Shown here in pieces: positions 48,835-58,409 of a DNA stretch of 64,000 nucleotides. Source of the DNA: an uncultured Acidimicrobiales bacterium (lineage in GTDB: Bacteria; Actinomycetota; Acidimicrobiia; Acidimicrobiales; SHLQ01); the NCBI GenBank assembly GCA_938041035.1, contig CALHYX010000079.1, forward strand, positions 1-64,000, written 5' to 3'. The notes beneath the pieces are model-generated. The model was not told the origin of the DNA and did no database searches. It worked only from the letters and a program-made list of their open reading frames with translations. Position 1 is the stretch's first letter. Each line of letters starts with the position of its first letter. Position numbers and translations under genes: made by a program.

Positions 48835-49660
48835 GTTGCCCGAGGTCGAGACGGTTCGCCGCGATCTGGAGCGAGAGATCGCCGGTAAGAAGATCAAGAC
48901 CGTCGAGGCCGAGAGCATGTCGCTGCTCGGTGAGTACAAGAACCGCAAAGCCTTCACGTCCAAATTCGACGGGCAAAAGGTGGTGTCGGTCACCCGTCAG
49001 GGTCTGCGCCTGTTGTTCAACCTCGACGACGAGAACGTGCTGGTCATCACTCCGGGCGAGACGACCAACGTCGTGCGAAACGCGAACCGCGACGCCACCA
49101 AGCCCGGCACCGAGGTCGTCATGACCTTCACCCAGCACGGCGGCGTTCGCTTCATCGACACCACCGGCTCGGGCGACCTGTTCTTCATCCCGATCGAAGA
49201 GTTCGACGAGCACTTCCCCGAGGTGGCCGACCTGGGTCTCGACCCCATCGAAGAGGCCATGTCCTGGACCCAGTTCGGCGAGCTGCTCATCCGCAACAAG
49301 ACCAAGCTCAAGTCGTTGCTGACCAACGACAAGATCATCGTGGGCATTGGCAACATGTACGCCGACGAAATCCTCTTCACCGCCGGCCTGCGCCACGATC
49401 GGGTGAGCGACACGTTGTCGACCCAGGAGATCCGGCGCCTGTACCGCGCGCTCGTCGAAACCCTGCACGACGCCATCAAGTACCGCGGGACCAGCCTTGA
49501 GGACGGCACCTACGTGGATGCCTTCGGCAACCCCGGCGACTACCAGGATCACCTGCAGGTCTACGGCAAGGCCGGCGATCTGAGCCCGCGCAGCCGCACC
49601 CCGATCCAGCGGGTCAAGTTCTCGGGCAACTGGACGTACTACTGCGACACGCAGGTCTGA
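48827..49660 (+). CDS. Fpg/Nei-family protein, catalytic residues missing
   Basis: Occupies the usual mutM position after rnc and keeps the whole Fpg length (277 residues), but key residues are changed. The N-terminus is MLELPEVETV, so the catalytic Pro of MPELPEVE is Leu. The Lys of the RRGKYLL block is Leu60 (TRQGLRLLF). LGMSG is TPGETT. Of the four zinc-finger cysteines only Cys273 remains (SPRSRTPI ... TYYCDTQV). The H2TH helix pair is kept (IIVGIGNMYADEILFTAGL, 170-188). Glycosylase/lyase activity is unlikely; a DNA-binding or damage-sensing role is an inference. AGAGGAG lies upstream of the ATG. Confidence 0.8.
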   Translation: MLELPEVETVRRDLEREIAGKKIKTVEAESMSLLGEYKNRKAFTSKFDGQKVVSVTRQGLRLLFNLDDENVLVITPGETTNVVRNANRDATKPGTEVVMTFTQHGGVRFIDTTGSGDLFFIPIEEFDEHFPEVADLGLDPIEEAMSWTQFGELLIRNKTKLKSLLTNDKIIVGIGNMYADEILFTAGLRHDRVSDTLSTQEIRRLYRALVETLHDAIKYRGTSLEDGTYVDAFGNPGDYQDHLQVYGKAGDLSPRSRTPIQRVKFSGNWTYYCDTQV

Positions 49661-49688
49661 CCCGCCCGCCGGCGGGCCGCGACGGGTA

Positions 49689-50525
49689 CTAGGTGAGGGT
49701 GAACATCCCGGTGAACAGGGCGTAGAGCCCGATCGACGCGAGGTGCCATTCCTGTGGCGTGCGGTCCGGGCCGGTCGGGAGTTGGACCGTGCCGCTCTCC
49801 TCGTCGAGCAAACCGCAGGCCAGTACCAGTCCGTCGATGAGCGACGGCAAGATGATCGACAACAGTTCGACGGCCTGCTGTTGGGCGTCGGGGCCGGTGC
49901 CGAACAGGTCGGGGTTGGCGACCCCGCCCAGCTGATCGATGATGTTCGCGTAGGCGTCGATGTAGATCTGCTGGTTCTTCTGGTAGCCGGCGGAGATGTG
50001 GGTGTGGATCGCGTCGCCGCCGGGCTCGGGGTCGTCGCCGGCGAGCGTGTACAGGCTGAAGATCGCCAGCCAGATCTTGAGATCGACCGAACCTCGGGCG
50101 CCGGCGATGTCGACGTTGCCGCCGACCCGGGACACCTCGCGGGCGATGGCGGCACGGCCCGCGACACTCGTCTTGTCGTCGGCGGCGTCGACGACGGCCT
50201 GCGCGGCCGCCACCGCGTCGTAGAACCCCTTCTCGGGGGTGTACCGGCACGCCTCGGCTAAAACGTCGAGTTGGTAGGCGCGCTGGCCGTGCCAGATGCG
50301 CTCGTGAACCGAGCCCCGGGTGACGAGGATTCCCTGCGTCTCCATCAGGTGATCGAAGACCACCTTGTACGTGAGCCAGTCGGCGCCGAGGCCCATGCCT
50401 CGTTCTTTCAGCAGCTCCACACCGGTGTCGAGAAGGAGCTGCTTCAGCTCGGCTCGGGGCCGTCTCTTCTTCTTGGGCTGGGCCTCGGTGACGGCGTCTA
50501 CTGGCGGTTGATCTTGATCGGTCAT
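49689..50525 (-). CDS. TetR-like transcriptional regulator (divergent)
   Basis: 278 residues. After a basic KKKRRPRAELKQLLLDTGVE region, a helix-turn-helix-like segment TYKVVFDHLMETQGILVTRG is followed by SVHERIWHGQRAYQLDVLAE, like the N-terminal three-helix domain of TetR proteins. The long helical C-terminal ligand domain is unique, with LSIILPSLIDGLVLACGL near the end. Effector and targets unknown. It faces smc across a 257-nt gap and interrupts the usual fpg-smc adjacency. Confidence 0.6.
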   Translation of the reverse strand: MTDQDQPPVDAVTEAQPKKKRRPRAELKQLLLDTGVELLKERGMGLGADWLTYKVVFDHLMETQGILVTRGSVHERIWHGQRAYQLDVLAEACRYTPEKGFYDAVAAAQAVVDAADDKTSVAGRAAIAREVSRVGGNVDIAGARGSVDLKIWLAIFSLYTLAGDDPEPGGDAIHTHISAGYQKNQQIYIDAYANIIDQLGGVANPDLFGTGPDAQQQAVELLSIILPSLIDGLVLACGLLDEESGTVQLPTGPDRTPQEWHLASIGLYALFTGMFTLT

Positions 50526-50782
50526 CGTCGCACCCCGCGGATGTCCTGGTTGGCAAACAGAGACGGTCGCGGTGACGAGAACTCGGCAACGAAGTGCGAT
50601 GCGCTGGGTGGGCGTCTCGCACCTAGTGGTTTCCCCACCACGAACGTGCCGTCAACATAGCTCCATGAATGACGACCGGCACGAAACCGTTAAGAATAAC
50701 GACAGAACAAACAATCGGCGGCCAGTCGGGAAACCGGAGCCCGAACTACATGATTGTGATTTCTTGAGCTAACGTCGCTCCG
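50526..50782. other. 257-nt divergent intergenic region (TetR-like / smc)
   Basis: No gene. Noticeably AT-richer than its surroundings in 50680-50770. It ends in the smc -10 element. No clear inverted repeat for a TetR-type operator was found. Confidence 0.5.
50770..50775 (+). promoter_or_regulatory. -10 element, smc
   Basis: TAACGT, 7 nt before the ATG at 50783. Confidence 0.6.
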
Positions 50783-53700
50783 ATGTTTCTCAAGGCGCTC
50801 TCCCTCAAGGGCTTCAAGTCATTTGCCGACGCAACGACGCTCGAACTCGAGCCCGGCGTAACCGTCGTCGTGGGCCCCAACGGGTCCGGCAAATCCAACG
50901 TCGTCGATGCGATCGCGTGGGTCCTCGGTGCGCAGGCGCCCACCATGGTGCGCTCCCAAAAGATGGACGATGTCATCTTTGCCGGCACCGAGAAGCGCTC
51001 GGCGCTCGGCCGAGCCGAGGTGGCGCTCACCATCGACAACTCCGGCGGCATCTTGCCGATCGACTTCAACGAAGTCACCATCAGCCGCACGCTGTTCCGC
51101 TCCGGCGATAGCGAGTACGCGATCAATGGTGTGGCGTGCCGCCTGCTCGACGTCGTCGAGCTGTTGTCGGATTCCGGCGTGGGCCGCCAACAACACGTCA
51201 TTGTCTCGCAGGGTCACATCGACCAGGTACTCAACGCCCGGCCCGAGGAACGCCGAGCGATCATTGAAGAAGCCGCAGGCGTCCTCAAGTTCCGCAAGCG
51301 CAAGGAAAAGGCCGAACGCCGCCTCGACGCCACCGAGGCCAACCTCACCCGGGTGCAGGACCTCCTGCGCGAGGTTCGCCGCCAGCTCCGTCCGCTCGAG
51401 AAGCAAGCCGACGCCGCTCGCCGCCACGGCGACCTCGTCGACGAACTGCGCGCCCTGCAGCTCTACGCCGCCGGCGTCGAACTCACACAGCTGAAGGCGC
51501 GCCTGCGCGACGCGGCGGATACCAAGGGTCAGCTCGCCAGCCAGCAGGCCGACGTCCGCACCGAACTCGCCCGTCTCGACACCGTGGTGTTGAGCACCGA
51601 GGCGACGCTTGCCTCCCACGGCGGCGACGACCTCGGTGACGATCTGGTGCGGGTGGAATCGCTGCGCGAACGATCCCGGGGCCTGACTGCGTTGCTCGCC
51701 GAGCGGGCCCGCGGCATCGAGCGAGACCGGGCGGCGTTCGTCGACCAGGAAGTGGTCGCCAGCCTGGAATCCGAGCAGGCGCGGGTGACCGCGGAGTTGG
51801 AAACGGTCGCCGCCGACGAAGCCGAACTCGCGCCGGACACCGACGCCCTGGCCGCCGAGGAGGCGGCGTTGGCATCGGAACGATCGACCTTCGAGTCCGA
51901 ATGGGCCGATGGCGTCGCGCCGCCGTCGGGTCAGGCCGCCGAGGTGCGGGGCGAGCTCGGCGCGCTTCGAGCATCGGTCGAGCGCACCAACCGCGAGCGC
52001 CGCGAACTCGACGCCAAGCTGGCGACGATCGGCGAGACCGACACCGCCCTCGAAGCCCGACGCGAGCAACACGTTGCCGCGATGCGCGAAGCCGAGTCGG
52101 CCGAGCAGCCGCTCATCGAGCGCCTCGACGCGGCGACCGGCCGTCGTGCGACCGCCGAAGCCACGCTGGCCGACGATCAGCAGGAGCAGGCTGAGGCCGA
52201 ACGCGAACTGAACGCCTGGGTGGCTCGGGTCGAGGCGCTGAGCCTGGCCCTGGCCGAAGCCCGCACCGAAGCCGGGATCGAACGGCTGGCCGACATCGAC
52301 GGCGTGCTCGGCACGCTGCTCGACCTCGTCGAGGTCGACACCGGGTGGGAGACCGCCTTCGAGGCGGCCGCCGGTGAGGCGCTGAGCGCGGTTGTCGTCG
52401 CCGACGTCAGCATTGCCCGGCAGGCGCTCCGGGCGCTGGCCGCCGAGGAATTCGCAGGCGCCGTGCTCGCGCTCGGTGGTCAGACACAGTGGCGCCCGGC
52501 GCCCACCACCGGCGTGCCGCTGCTCCAGCACGTGCGGTCGACCCGACCCGAGGTGCAGACACTGCTGCAACGGCTGCTCGGCAGCGCGGTGGTCGTCGAC
52601 GACTGGGCCGCGGCGGTCGATACCGCCGTCGCCAACCCGGAATCGACCGTGGTCACCCGGACGGGCGACCGTTTCGGTCCCACCGGGTGGCGCATCGGCG
52701 CCGGCGGCTCGGGAGCGACCGCAGCCGCGCTCACCGAAGCCGAGGCCCAGACCTCCATCGCCACCCAGGCGCTGGTCGACGCCCAGGCCCAGGTGGCCGA
52801 CGCGGAGCGAGCGGTCGCCACCGTGCGCGACCGCGAAGCCGATCTGCGCCGCAGCCTTGACGAAAACGACGGCCGAATGGCCGGTGCCGCCGATGCGCTC
52901 GAACGCATCGACGCCGAACGGCGCGACGTCGAGGTCGAGGCCGAATCGCTTCGTTCCCGGGTGACAGAGCTCACCGAGCGCCGCCAGCGCGAAACGGCCC
53001 GGGTGGTCGAACTCGAAGCGTTGTTGCCCGAACACGAACACGCCGAAGCGGCCACCCTTGAGCGGGCTCGGGAGATGAGCCGCTTGCGCTCCAGCATCGA
53101 GGAGCGGGCCGCGGCCGTGGGCGCTCGGCGCACCGATCTTCAGGTTCGCGTGGCCGGAGTCGCCGAGCGGCGCCAAGGGCTCGAACGCCGACTGGGCGAA
53201 CTCGATCAACGGCTTGCCCGCCATGCGACCGAACGCGAGGCACTGGTAGCGCGGCGCGTCGCGCTCGACCGCCGCGCCGCGGTCACCGCCCGACTGTCCG
53301 AGGTGGTCGCCGAGCGCTCCACCGAGATCGAAGCCGAACTCACCGTCCTGCGGGCGCGCCGACAAAAGCAATCCGAACAGGCTCGCGCCATTGCGATGCA
53401 GCTCGACGAGCTGCGCAAGGAACGGTCGGCTGCCGAAAGGTCCTACAACGAGCTGCGCGAGCTGGCGAGTCGGTCCGAGGTCGCCGAGGCCGAGATCAAA
53501 CTGCGCCTCGAAGCCGCGGTCGAAACGACCCGTCGCGAACTCGACACCGAGCCCCACCTGGCGATGAAGGCGGTCTGCCCGGAGCTGCCCGAAGGTGTCA
53601 AGCCCGCGGCGCGGATCCGCGAGCTCGAGCGCGAGCTCAAGGTCATGGGGCCGATCAACCCGCTGGCGTTGCAGGAGTTCGAGGAGCTCACCGAGCGCCA

Positions 53701-54265
53701 TGAGTTCCTTCAGGGCCAACTCGATGACATCCGCTCGACCCGTCGGGAGCTGACCAAGGTCATCAAGGCGATCGACGAGGAAATTGTCAACGTCTTCGCG
53801 AGCGCCTTCGCCGACGTGGCCGACAACTTCGAAAAGCTCTTCGGCACCTTGTTCCCGGGCGGTCGGGGTCGACTCAAACTCACCAACGCCGAGCACCTGC
53901 TCGAGACCGGCATCGAACTCGAAGCCAAGCCGTCGGGCAAGAACGTCAAGAAGCTGTCGCTGCTTTCCGGTGGAGAACGCACCCTCACCGCGATGGCGTT
54001 CCTGTTCGCCGTGTTCCGCAGTCGGCCGTCGCCGTTCTACGTGATGGACGAGGTCGAGGCGGCCCTCGACGACGTCAACCTGCACCGGTTCCTCGGCCTG
54101 GTCGAGGAGTTCCGCTCCGAAGCTCAGCTGTTGATCGTGAGCCACCAGAAGCGCACCATGGAAGCCGCCGACTGCCTCTACGGCGTGTCGATGCAGCCGG
54201 GCGGTTCGTCGAAGGTGGTCAGCGAGAAGGTTGGCGCCGACGACCGGGAGCCCGCGTCGGCCTAG
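50783..54265 (+). CDS. smc: Chromosome segregation protein SMC
   Basis: Condensin ATPase organising the chromosome; 1160 residues, standard length. N-terminal head: MFLKALSLKGFKSFADATTL, Walker A VVGPNGSGKSNVVDAI and Q-loop RSQKMDDVIF. Two long coiled coils (about 170-500 and 660-1000) flank a hinge with IDGVLGTLLDLVEVDTGWE and RTGDRFGPTGW. C-terminal head: signature LSGGERTLTAMAFLFAVFRS, Walker B FYVMDEVEAALDD and the H-motif SHQKRTME. ScpA and ScpB are not in the window. Confidence 0.97.
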   Translation: MFLKALSLKGFKSFADATTLELEPGVTVVVGPNGSGKSNVVDAIAWVLGAQAPTMVRSQKMDDVIFAGTEKRSALGRAEVALTIDNSGGILPIDFNEVTISRTLFRSGDSEYAINGVACRLLDVVELLSDSGVGRQQHVIVSQGHIDQVLNARPEERRAIIEEAAGVLKFRKRKEKAERRLDATEANLTRVQDLLREVRRQLRPLEKQADAARRHGDLVDELRALQLYAAGVELTQLKARLRDAADTKGQLASQQADVRTELARLDTVVLSTEATLASHGGDDLGDDLVRVESLRERSRGLTALLAERARGIERDRAAFVDQEVVASLESEQARVTAELETVAADEAELAPDTDALAAEEAALASERSTFESEWADGVAPPSGQAAEVRGELGALRASVERTNRERRELDAKLATIGETDTALEARREQHVAAMREAESAEQPLIERLDAATGRRATAEATLADDQQEQAEAERELNAWVARVEALSLALAEARTEAGIERLADIDGVLGTLLDLVEVDTGWETAFEAAAGEALSAVVVADVSIARQALRALAAEEFAGAVLALGGQTQWRPAPTTGVPLLQHVRSTRPEVQTLLQRLLGSAVVVDDWAAAVDTAVANPESTVVTRTGDRFGPTGWRIGAGGSGATAAALTEAEAQTSIATQALVDAQAQVADAERAVATVRDREADLRRSLDENDGRMAGAADALERIDAERRDVEVEAESLRSRVTELTERRQRETARVVELEALLPEHEHAEAATLERAREMSRLRSSIEERAAAVGARRTDLQVRVAGVAERRQGLERRLGELDQRLARHATEREALVARRVALDRRAAVTARLSEVVAERSTEIEAELTVLRARRQKQSEQARAIAMQLDELRKERSAAERSYNELRELASRSEVAEAEIKLRLEAAVETTRRELDTEPHLAMKAVCPELPEGVKPAARIRELERELKVMGPINPLALQEFEELTERHEFLQGQLDDIRSTRRELTKVIKAIDEEIVNVFASAFADVADNFEKLFGTLFPGGRGRLKLTNAEHLLETGIELEAKPSGKNVKKLSLLSGGERTLTAMAFLFAVFRSRPSPFYVMDEVEAALDDVNLHRFLGLVEEFRSEAQLLIVSHQKRTMEAADCLYGVSMQPGGSSKVVSEKVGADDREPASA

Positions 54266-54270
54266 TTGGC

Positions 54271-54276
54271 TACCGT
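54271..54276 (+). promoter_or_regulatory. -10 element, LLM oxidoreductase gene
   Basis: TACCGT, 7 nt before the GTG at 54284. Confidence 0.55.
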
Positions 54277-54283
54277 CGGGTCC

Positions 54284-55195
54284 GTGGCCCTGCAACTCTC
54301 CACATCGCTGTCGAGTACCCACCCCGGCGACCAGCGCCAGGGGGCCCGCAACATCGTCGAGCGATCGTCGGTGGCGGCCGCCGCCGGCCTCGACGGCGGC
54401 TACGTCGGCGATCACCACGCCATGGCGGTGAACTATTTCGCCAACGTGCCGATCATCGGACGAATCGCTCCCGACTGGGACGGGCGACTGCTGGGGTGTC
54501 TGTTCCTCGTGCCGTTGTGGCACCCCGTGCTGATGGCCGAGCAGATCGGCACCCTCGCCTCGCTGCACGATGGCGAGTTCGTGGTGCAGACGGGCCTGGG
54601 CCGGGGTGAGCAGCAGTTCGCGGCCATGGGGGTCGATGAGCGCTCGCGCGGCCGGCTGCTCGAAGCCGGCATCGTCGCAGTGCAGGCCATGCTCGCCGGT
54701 GAGACAGTCGACGTTCCCGAATTCGGCCTGGTCGGCGCTCGCATCGCCCCCACCCCTCCAAACCCGGTGCGGTGGATGATCGCCGGCGACGCGCCGGTCG
54801 CGATCGACCGGGCGGCGCGGCTCGGTACCGGCTGGTACGGCAACGCGAACCTCACCCCGACCACCGCGGCGGCCAAACTCGCCAGCTATCGCGAGGCCTG
54901 CGCCACCCACGGGCGAACGCCCTACGCGGCGGTGCGCAAGGACGTGATCGTCGCCGATACCGCCGCTGCCGCGGCGGCACTCGGCGACCCGATGGTGGCG
55001 GCCGGATACCGGGGTTTTCCGCCGGAGAGCGTGGCCTATGGCGACCCGGCGCAGGTGGCGGAACAGTTGGCCGTGTACGGCGAGCTCGGGTTCGACGAGG
55101 TCGTGGTACGCCAAATGGCGGCGGTACCCCAGGACGTGGCCCTGCGCAGCTGCGAACTGCTCGGCGAGGTACGCCGCCTGTTGCGCGCCGGGTAA
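54284..55195 (+). CDS. LLM class (luciferase-like) flavin-dependent oxidoreductase
   Basis: 303 residues, TIM-barrel monooxygenase/reductase using FMN or F420. Motifs: GGYVGDHHAMAVNYFANVPI, LGCLFLVPLWHPVLMAEQIG, FVVQTGLGRGEQQFAAMGVD and RWMIAGDAPVAIDRAARLGT. F420 use is likely in this phylum but cannot be read directly. The GTG at 54284 is chosen by promoter spacing; a TTG at 54266 is in frame but precedes the -10. It converges with the VWA gene. Confidence 0.82.
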   Translation: MALQLSTSLSSTHPGDQRQGARNIVERSSVAAAAGLDGGYVGDHHAMAVNYFANVPIIGRIAPDWDGRLLGCLFLVPLWHPVLMAEQIGTLASLHDGEFVVQTGLGRGEQQFAAMGVDERSRGRLLEAGIVAVQAMLAGETVDVPEFGLVGARIAPTPPNPVRWMIAGDAPVAIDRAARLGTGWYGNANLTPTTAAAKLASYREACATHGRTPYAAVRKDVIVADTAAAAAALGDPMVAAGYRGFPPESVAYGDPAQVAEQLAVYGELGFDEVVVRQMAAVPQDVALRSCELLGEVRRLLRAG

Positions 55196-55202
55196 CCCTC
55201 GC

Positions 55203-56186
55203 TCAGGGGAGTCGGCTGAACCAGATCAGGCTCGTGGCCGACGTCAACAGCGCGAACAGCAGTGCCAGCCCCACGAACCAGCTCCCGATTTCGCGGTCGT
55301 CGGTCTCAAAGCCGATAGCGGTACCGATGTCGGTGTAGATCGACTCCAGCTCGCTGGCCGACTCAGCGGTGAAGAACTTGCCGTTGGTGCGGTCGGCGAT
55401 GTCGCGCAACTCGGCCTCCTTCACCGGCACCGGGATCGGAAACGGTTCCTGGGGGATTTCGATGATGCCGTCGACGGTGCCAAAGGCGATCGTCGACACC
55501 GGCACGCCGATCTCCTGAGCCGCCGCCACCGCTTCGGCCGGGTCGCGGCCGATCGTGGTCTCGCCGTCGGACATCAACACGATGGCGCCGGGCGGAAGCT
55601 CGCCGGTCGCTTCGGCCTCTTCTTCGAAGCCGGGCCCCGACTCCAGGGCCTGGAGGCTGGCGAACAGGGCTTCGCCGACCGCGGTGGATTCGCCGAGTTC
55701 GAGCTCTTCGATCGATCGCCGCATCAGCTCGCGGTCGATGGTCGGCGCGACCACCACCGAGGCGATGCCGTTGAAGCTCACGAGGGCCAGGTTCACGTCT
55801 TCGGGCGCCTGGTCGAGGAAGCCGATGGCCGCGGCTTTGGCCGCGTCGATCCGCGACGGGACGACATCGGTGGCCATCATCGACAGGGAGGTGTCGATGG
55901 CGAGCACGATGGTCGCCTGCTCGACCGGTACCTCTATCTCGGTGGCCGGGCGGGCAAACGCCACGACCAGCAACGAGGTGAGGATGAGGAACCCGAGCGC
56001 GGGGATGTGGCGGCGCCAGCCGGGTCGGGAAGGCGCGACCTTGTCGAGGAGGTCGACGTTGGTGAACCGGACCGCGTAGCTCCGACGGGTGAACTGCAAG
56101 ATGACGTAGATGACCGCGATGGCGATGACGCCGAGCAGCAGGGCGAGGCGTTCGGGGGCCAGGAAGGTGAAGCCGAGCATGGTCAT
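55203..56186 (-). CDS. VWA-domain membrane protein (BatA-like)
   Basis: 327 residues. Two N-terminal helices (PERLALLLGVIAIAVIYVIL and HIPALGFLILTSLLVVAFAR) precede a von Willebrand A domain with the MIDAS motif DTSLSMMATD and later VLMSDGETTIGRD. A C-terminal helix SWFVGLALLFALLTSATSLI ends the protein, so the VWA domain is extracytoplasmic. Its start overlaps the DUF58 stop (ATGA). Third gene of the moxR operon. Confidence 0.88.
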   Translation of the reverse strand: MTMLGFTFLAPERLALLLGVIAIAVIYVILQFTRRSYAVRFTNVDLLDKVAPSRPGWRRHIPALGFLILTSLLVVAFARPATEIEVPVEQATIVLAIDTSLSMMATDVVPSRIDAAKAAAIGFLDQAPEDVNLALVSFNGIASVVVAPTIDRELMRRSIEELELGESTAVGEALFASLQALESGPGFEEEAEATGELPPGAIVLMSDGETTIGRDPAEAVAAAQEIGVPVSTIAFGTVDGIIEIPQEPFPIPVPVKEAELRDIADRTNGKFFTAESASELESIYTDIGTAIGFETDDREIGSWFVGLALLFALLTSATSLIWFSRLP

Positions 56187-57094
56187 CGGCCGGCTCCGTT
56201 CAACCGGCGGCGCAGGGTGACGAAGCGCACGAGATCGATCAGCCACGGGCGATCGGTGCGCAGCACGAGATGCTCAGCACCTGCACTCTGGATGTCGAGG
56301 GCGTGGCGGTTGCGCTGGGCCTGAGCCTCAGCGGCGTATCGCGCCCGCATCTTGGCGTCGGCCGTGTTGACCTCCCGGAGTCGACCCGACTCCGGGTCGA
56401 CCACCGTGATGAGCCCGACGTTCGGCATCTCGAGCTCCCGGGGGTCGATGACCTCGATGCACAGCACCTGGTGACGCACCGCGAGGCGCTTGAGCGGAGT
56501 ACTCCAGGAGTCATCGGACAAGAAGTCCGAGATGATGACCATGAGCCCGGCCCGCCGGGCGGTGGCCGCGATGCGGGCGATGCCGGCGCCGAGCTCGGTA
56601 TTGGCCTGGTCGACCCGGTCGGCGGTTTGAATCCGATGGAGCAGGCTGCGCACGTGGTCGCGCCCGGCTCGGGGCTTGGTCTGGTGCATCTTGCCGTCGT
56701 GCAGCATGACCGACCCGAAGCGGTTGCCGATGCGGTTGGTGAGAAACCCGACGGCCGCGGTGGACGCGAGCACGAGGTCGCGCTTTTCGCAGAGCCCGGT
56801 ACCGAAGTCGAGGCTGGGGGAGAGGTCGACGAGCACGCGGGTCTCGAGTTCACGGTCGGCGATCGACTCGCGTACATACGGGGTTTGCATCCGGGCCGTG
56901 ACGTTCCAGTCGATCCGCCGGACATCATCGCCCGCCGCGTAGCGCCTGGTTTCGCCCGGCTCGCTGCCGTGACCGGGGACCAGTCCCAGGTAGTTGCCCT
57001 GGAGCAGGCCGTCGAGCTTGATGGTGATGTCGAGTTCGAGCCGCTTGAGGACCTGCTGCGTCGATCCGGAGTCGACGTCGGGTTGGGTGGTCAC
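56183..57094 (-). CDS. DUF58 family protein
   Basis: 303 residues. The family core is RRYAAGDDVRRIDWNVTARM followed by YVRESIADRELETRVLVDLS, plus a VWA-like fold with DLSPSLDFGTG and LMVIISDFLSDDSW. In moxR operons these proteins are thought to work with the AAA+ ATPase as a metal-dependent assembly or chaperone system. GTG start 2 nt after the moxR stop. Confidence 0.9.
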   Translation of the reverse strand: MTTQPDVDSGSTQQVLKRLELDITIKLDGLLQGNYLGLVPGHGSEPGETRRYAAGDDVRRIDWNVTARMQTPYVRESIADRELETRVLVDLSPSLDFGTGLCEKRDLVLASTAAVGFLTNRIGNRFGSVMLHDGKMHQTKPRAGRDHVRSLLHRIQTADRVDQANTELGAGIARIAATARRAGLMVIISDFLSDDSWSTPLKRLAVRHQVLCIEVIDPRELEMPNVGLITVVDPESGRLREVNTADAKMRARYAAEAQAQRNRHALDIQSAGAEHLVLRTDRPWLIDLVRFVTLRRRLNGAGR

Positions 57095-57096
57095 GT

Positions 57097-58092
57097 TCAG
57101 TAGCCGACCTGATCCTGAGCGGGGACGACCCGCGGTGCGGGGACGGTGGACAGGATGCGACCCATCACGTGGTCGGCGGTGAGGTCGCGGGCGAGGGCTT
57201 CGTAGGTGAGCACCAGCCGGTGGCGAAAGATGTCCGGGGCGACGTCGAACACGTCCTGGGGTACGACGTAACGCCGTCCGCGCAGCAGGGCCATCGCCCG
57301 GCTGGCCCGCACCAGACCGAGGCTCGCCCGGGGCGATGCGCCGTAGCTGATGAGCTCGGTGAGGTCGGGCAGGTTGAGTGCCGCGGGGTCACGGGTGGCG
57401 AGAACCAGATTCACGGCATAGTCGACGACGCTGCGGTCGACGTAGACGCCGTCGACGGTCTTTTGCATGGCGACCAGTCGTTCGGGGGTGAGCACCTGGC
57501 GAGACTCCGGCGGGCTGACGCTCATCCGGTACACGATTTCGATCTCTTCGTCCCGGCTCGGGTATTCGACGATGACCTTCATCAAGAAGCGGTCGGCCTG
57601 GGCCTCGGGCAGTGGGTAGACGCCCTCGTTCTCGATGGGGTTCTGGGTGGCCAGCACCAGGAACGGGTCGGGGAGCGCATGGGTCTCGCCGCCGATGGAC
57701 ACCTGCTTTTCGGCCATCGCCTCCAGCAGGGCGGACTGCACCTTGGCGGGGGCCCGGTTGATCTCATCGGCCAACACGTAGTTGGCGAACACGGGGCCGA
57801 GTTCGACGTCGAAGGTCTCGGTGCTGGCCCGGTAGATCCGGGTGCCGACGATGTCGGCGGGGAGGAGGTCCGGCGTGAACTGAATCCGGTTGAAGTGACC
57901 GCCCGTAACCCGGGCCAGGGTTTCGACGGCAAGGGTCTTGGCCACGCCGGGGACGCCCTCGAGCAGCACGTGGCCCCGGCTGAGGAGGCACACCATCAGG
58001 CGTTCGATCAGCCGCTCCTGGCCAACGATCACCTTCTTGGTTTCGACCAGCGCGGTCTCGAGGAGAGCGGAGTCGTCGTGTTCTGGGGTCAT
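57097..58092 (-). CDS. MoxR-type AAA+ ATPase
   Basis: 331 residues. Walker A LLEGVPGVAKT, Walker B YVLADEINRAPAKVQSALLE, sensor-1 LATQNPIENEGVYPLPEAQ and the C-terminal lid SYGASPRASLGLVRASRAMA identify the MoxR subfamily. Predicted to remodel or insert cofactors in partner proteins with DUF58 and VWA proteins. ATG at 58092 is preferred; an in-frame GTG at 58152 would add 20 residues. TACCCT at 58191-58196 is a possible -10 giving a leadered mRNA. Confidence 0.92.
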   Translation of the reverse strand: MTPEHDDSALLETALVETKKVIVGQERLIERLMVCLLSRGHVLLEGVPGVAKTLAVETLARVTGGHFNRIQFTPDLLPADIVGTRIYRASTETFDVELGPVFANYVLADEINRAPAKVQSALLEAMAEKQVSIGGETHALPDPFLVLATQNPIENEGVYPLPEAQADRFLMKVIVEYPSRDEEIEIVYRMSVSPPESRQVLTPERLVAMQKTVDGVYVDRSVVDYAVNLVLATRDPAALNLPDLTELISYGASPRASLGLVRASRAMALLRGRRYVVPQDVFDVAPDIFRHRLVLTYEALARDLTADHVMGRILSTVPAPRVVPAQDQVGY

Positions 58093-58396
58093 GTGCGGTG
58101 CCTGTTCGGGATTCACGGTCTTTATGTTGGCCTTCGGGTGGTTGGGTTCCACTGTCCAGGATGGCAGTGAAACACGGTTCTCCGAAGGCGAGGGTAAAGA
58201 CCGGTGCGAGTCGATGGTGAAGCCGACCTCTGCGGCTGGTCACCGGGTGCGACGTCACCGACGGTGGTTTGGTTCGAAATTTCCCGCTGGAAATCTTCGG
58301 TTCGGGCGTCGCGTCGATGACCGCTGAAACCGAGGACTCCCGGGGCGAGCTGCTGGGCGGCGGGGCCAAGAAATCGGCGGAATCGATGCCGTCCGG

Positions 58397-58402
58397 TACC
58401 GT
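58397..58402 (+). promoter_or_regulatory. -10 element, response regulator gene
   Basis: TACCGT, 7 nt before the GTG at 58410. This sets the start and excludes an in-frame 47-residue upstream extension. Confidence 0.55.
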
Positions 58403-58409
58403 TTCGGGG

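Noticed and set aside
50819..55114. Very long open frame (1431 codons) on the minus strand across smc
   Set aside because: It is antisense to the unmistakable smc and LLM genes. High GC with third-position bias produces such frames, and its translation has no recognisable domain.
58269..58409. 47-residue N-terminal extension of the response regulator
   Set aside because: In frame, but it precedes the normal receiver start. TACCGT 7 nt before the GTG at 58410 supports the shorter form.
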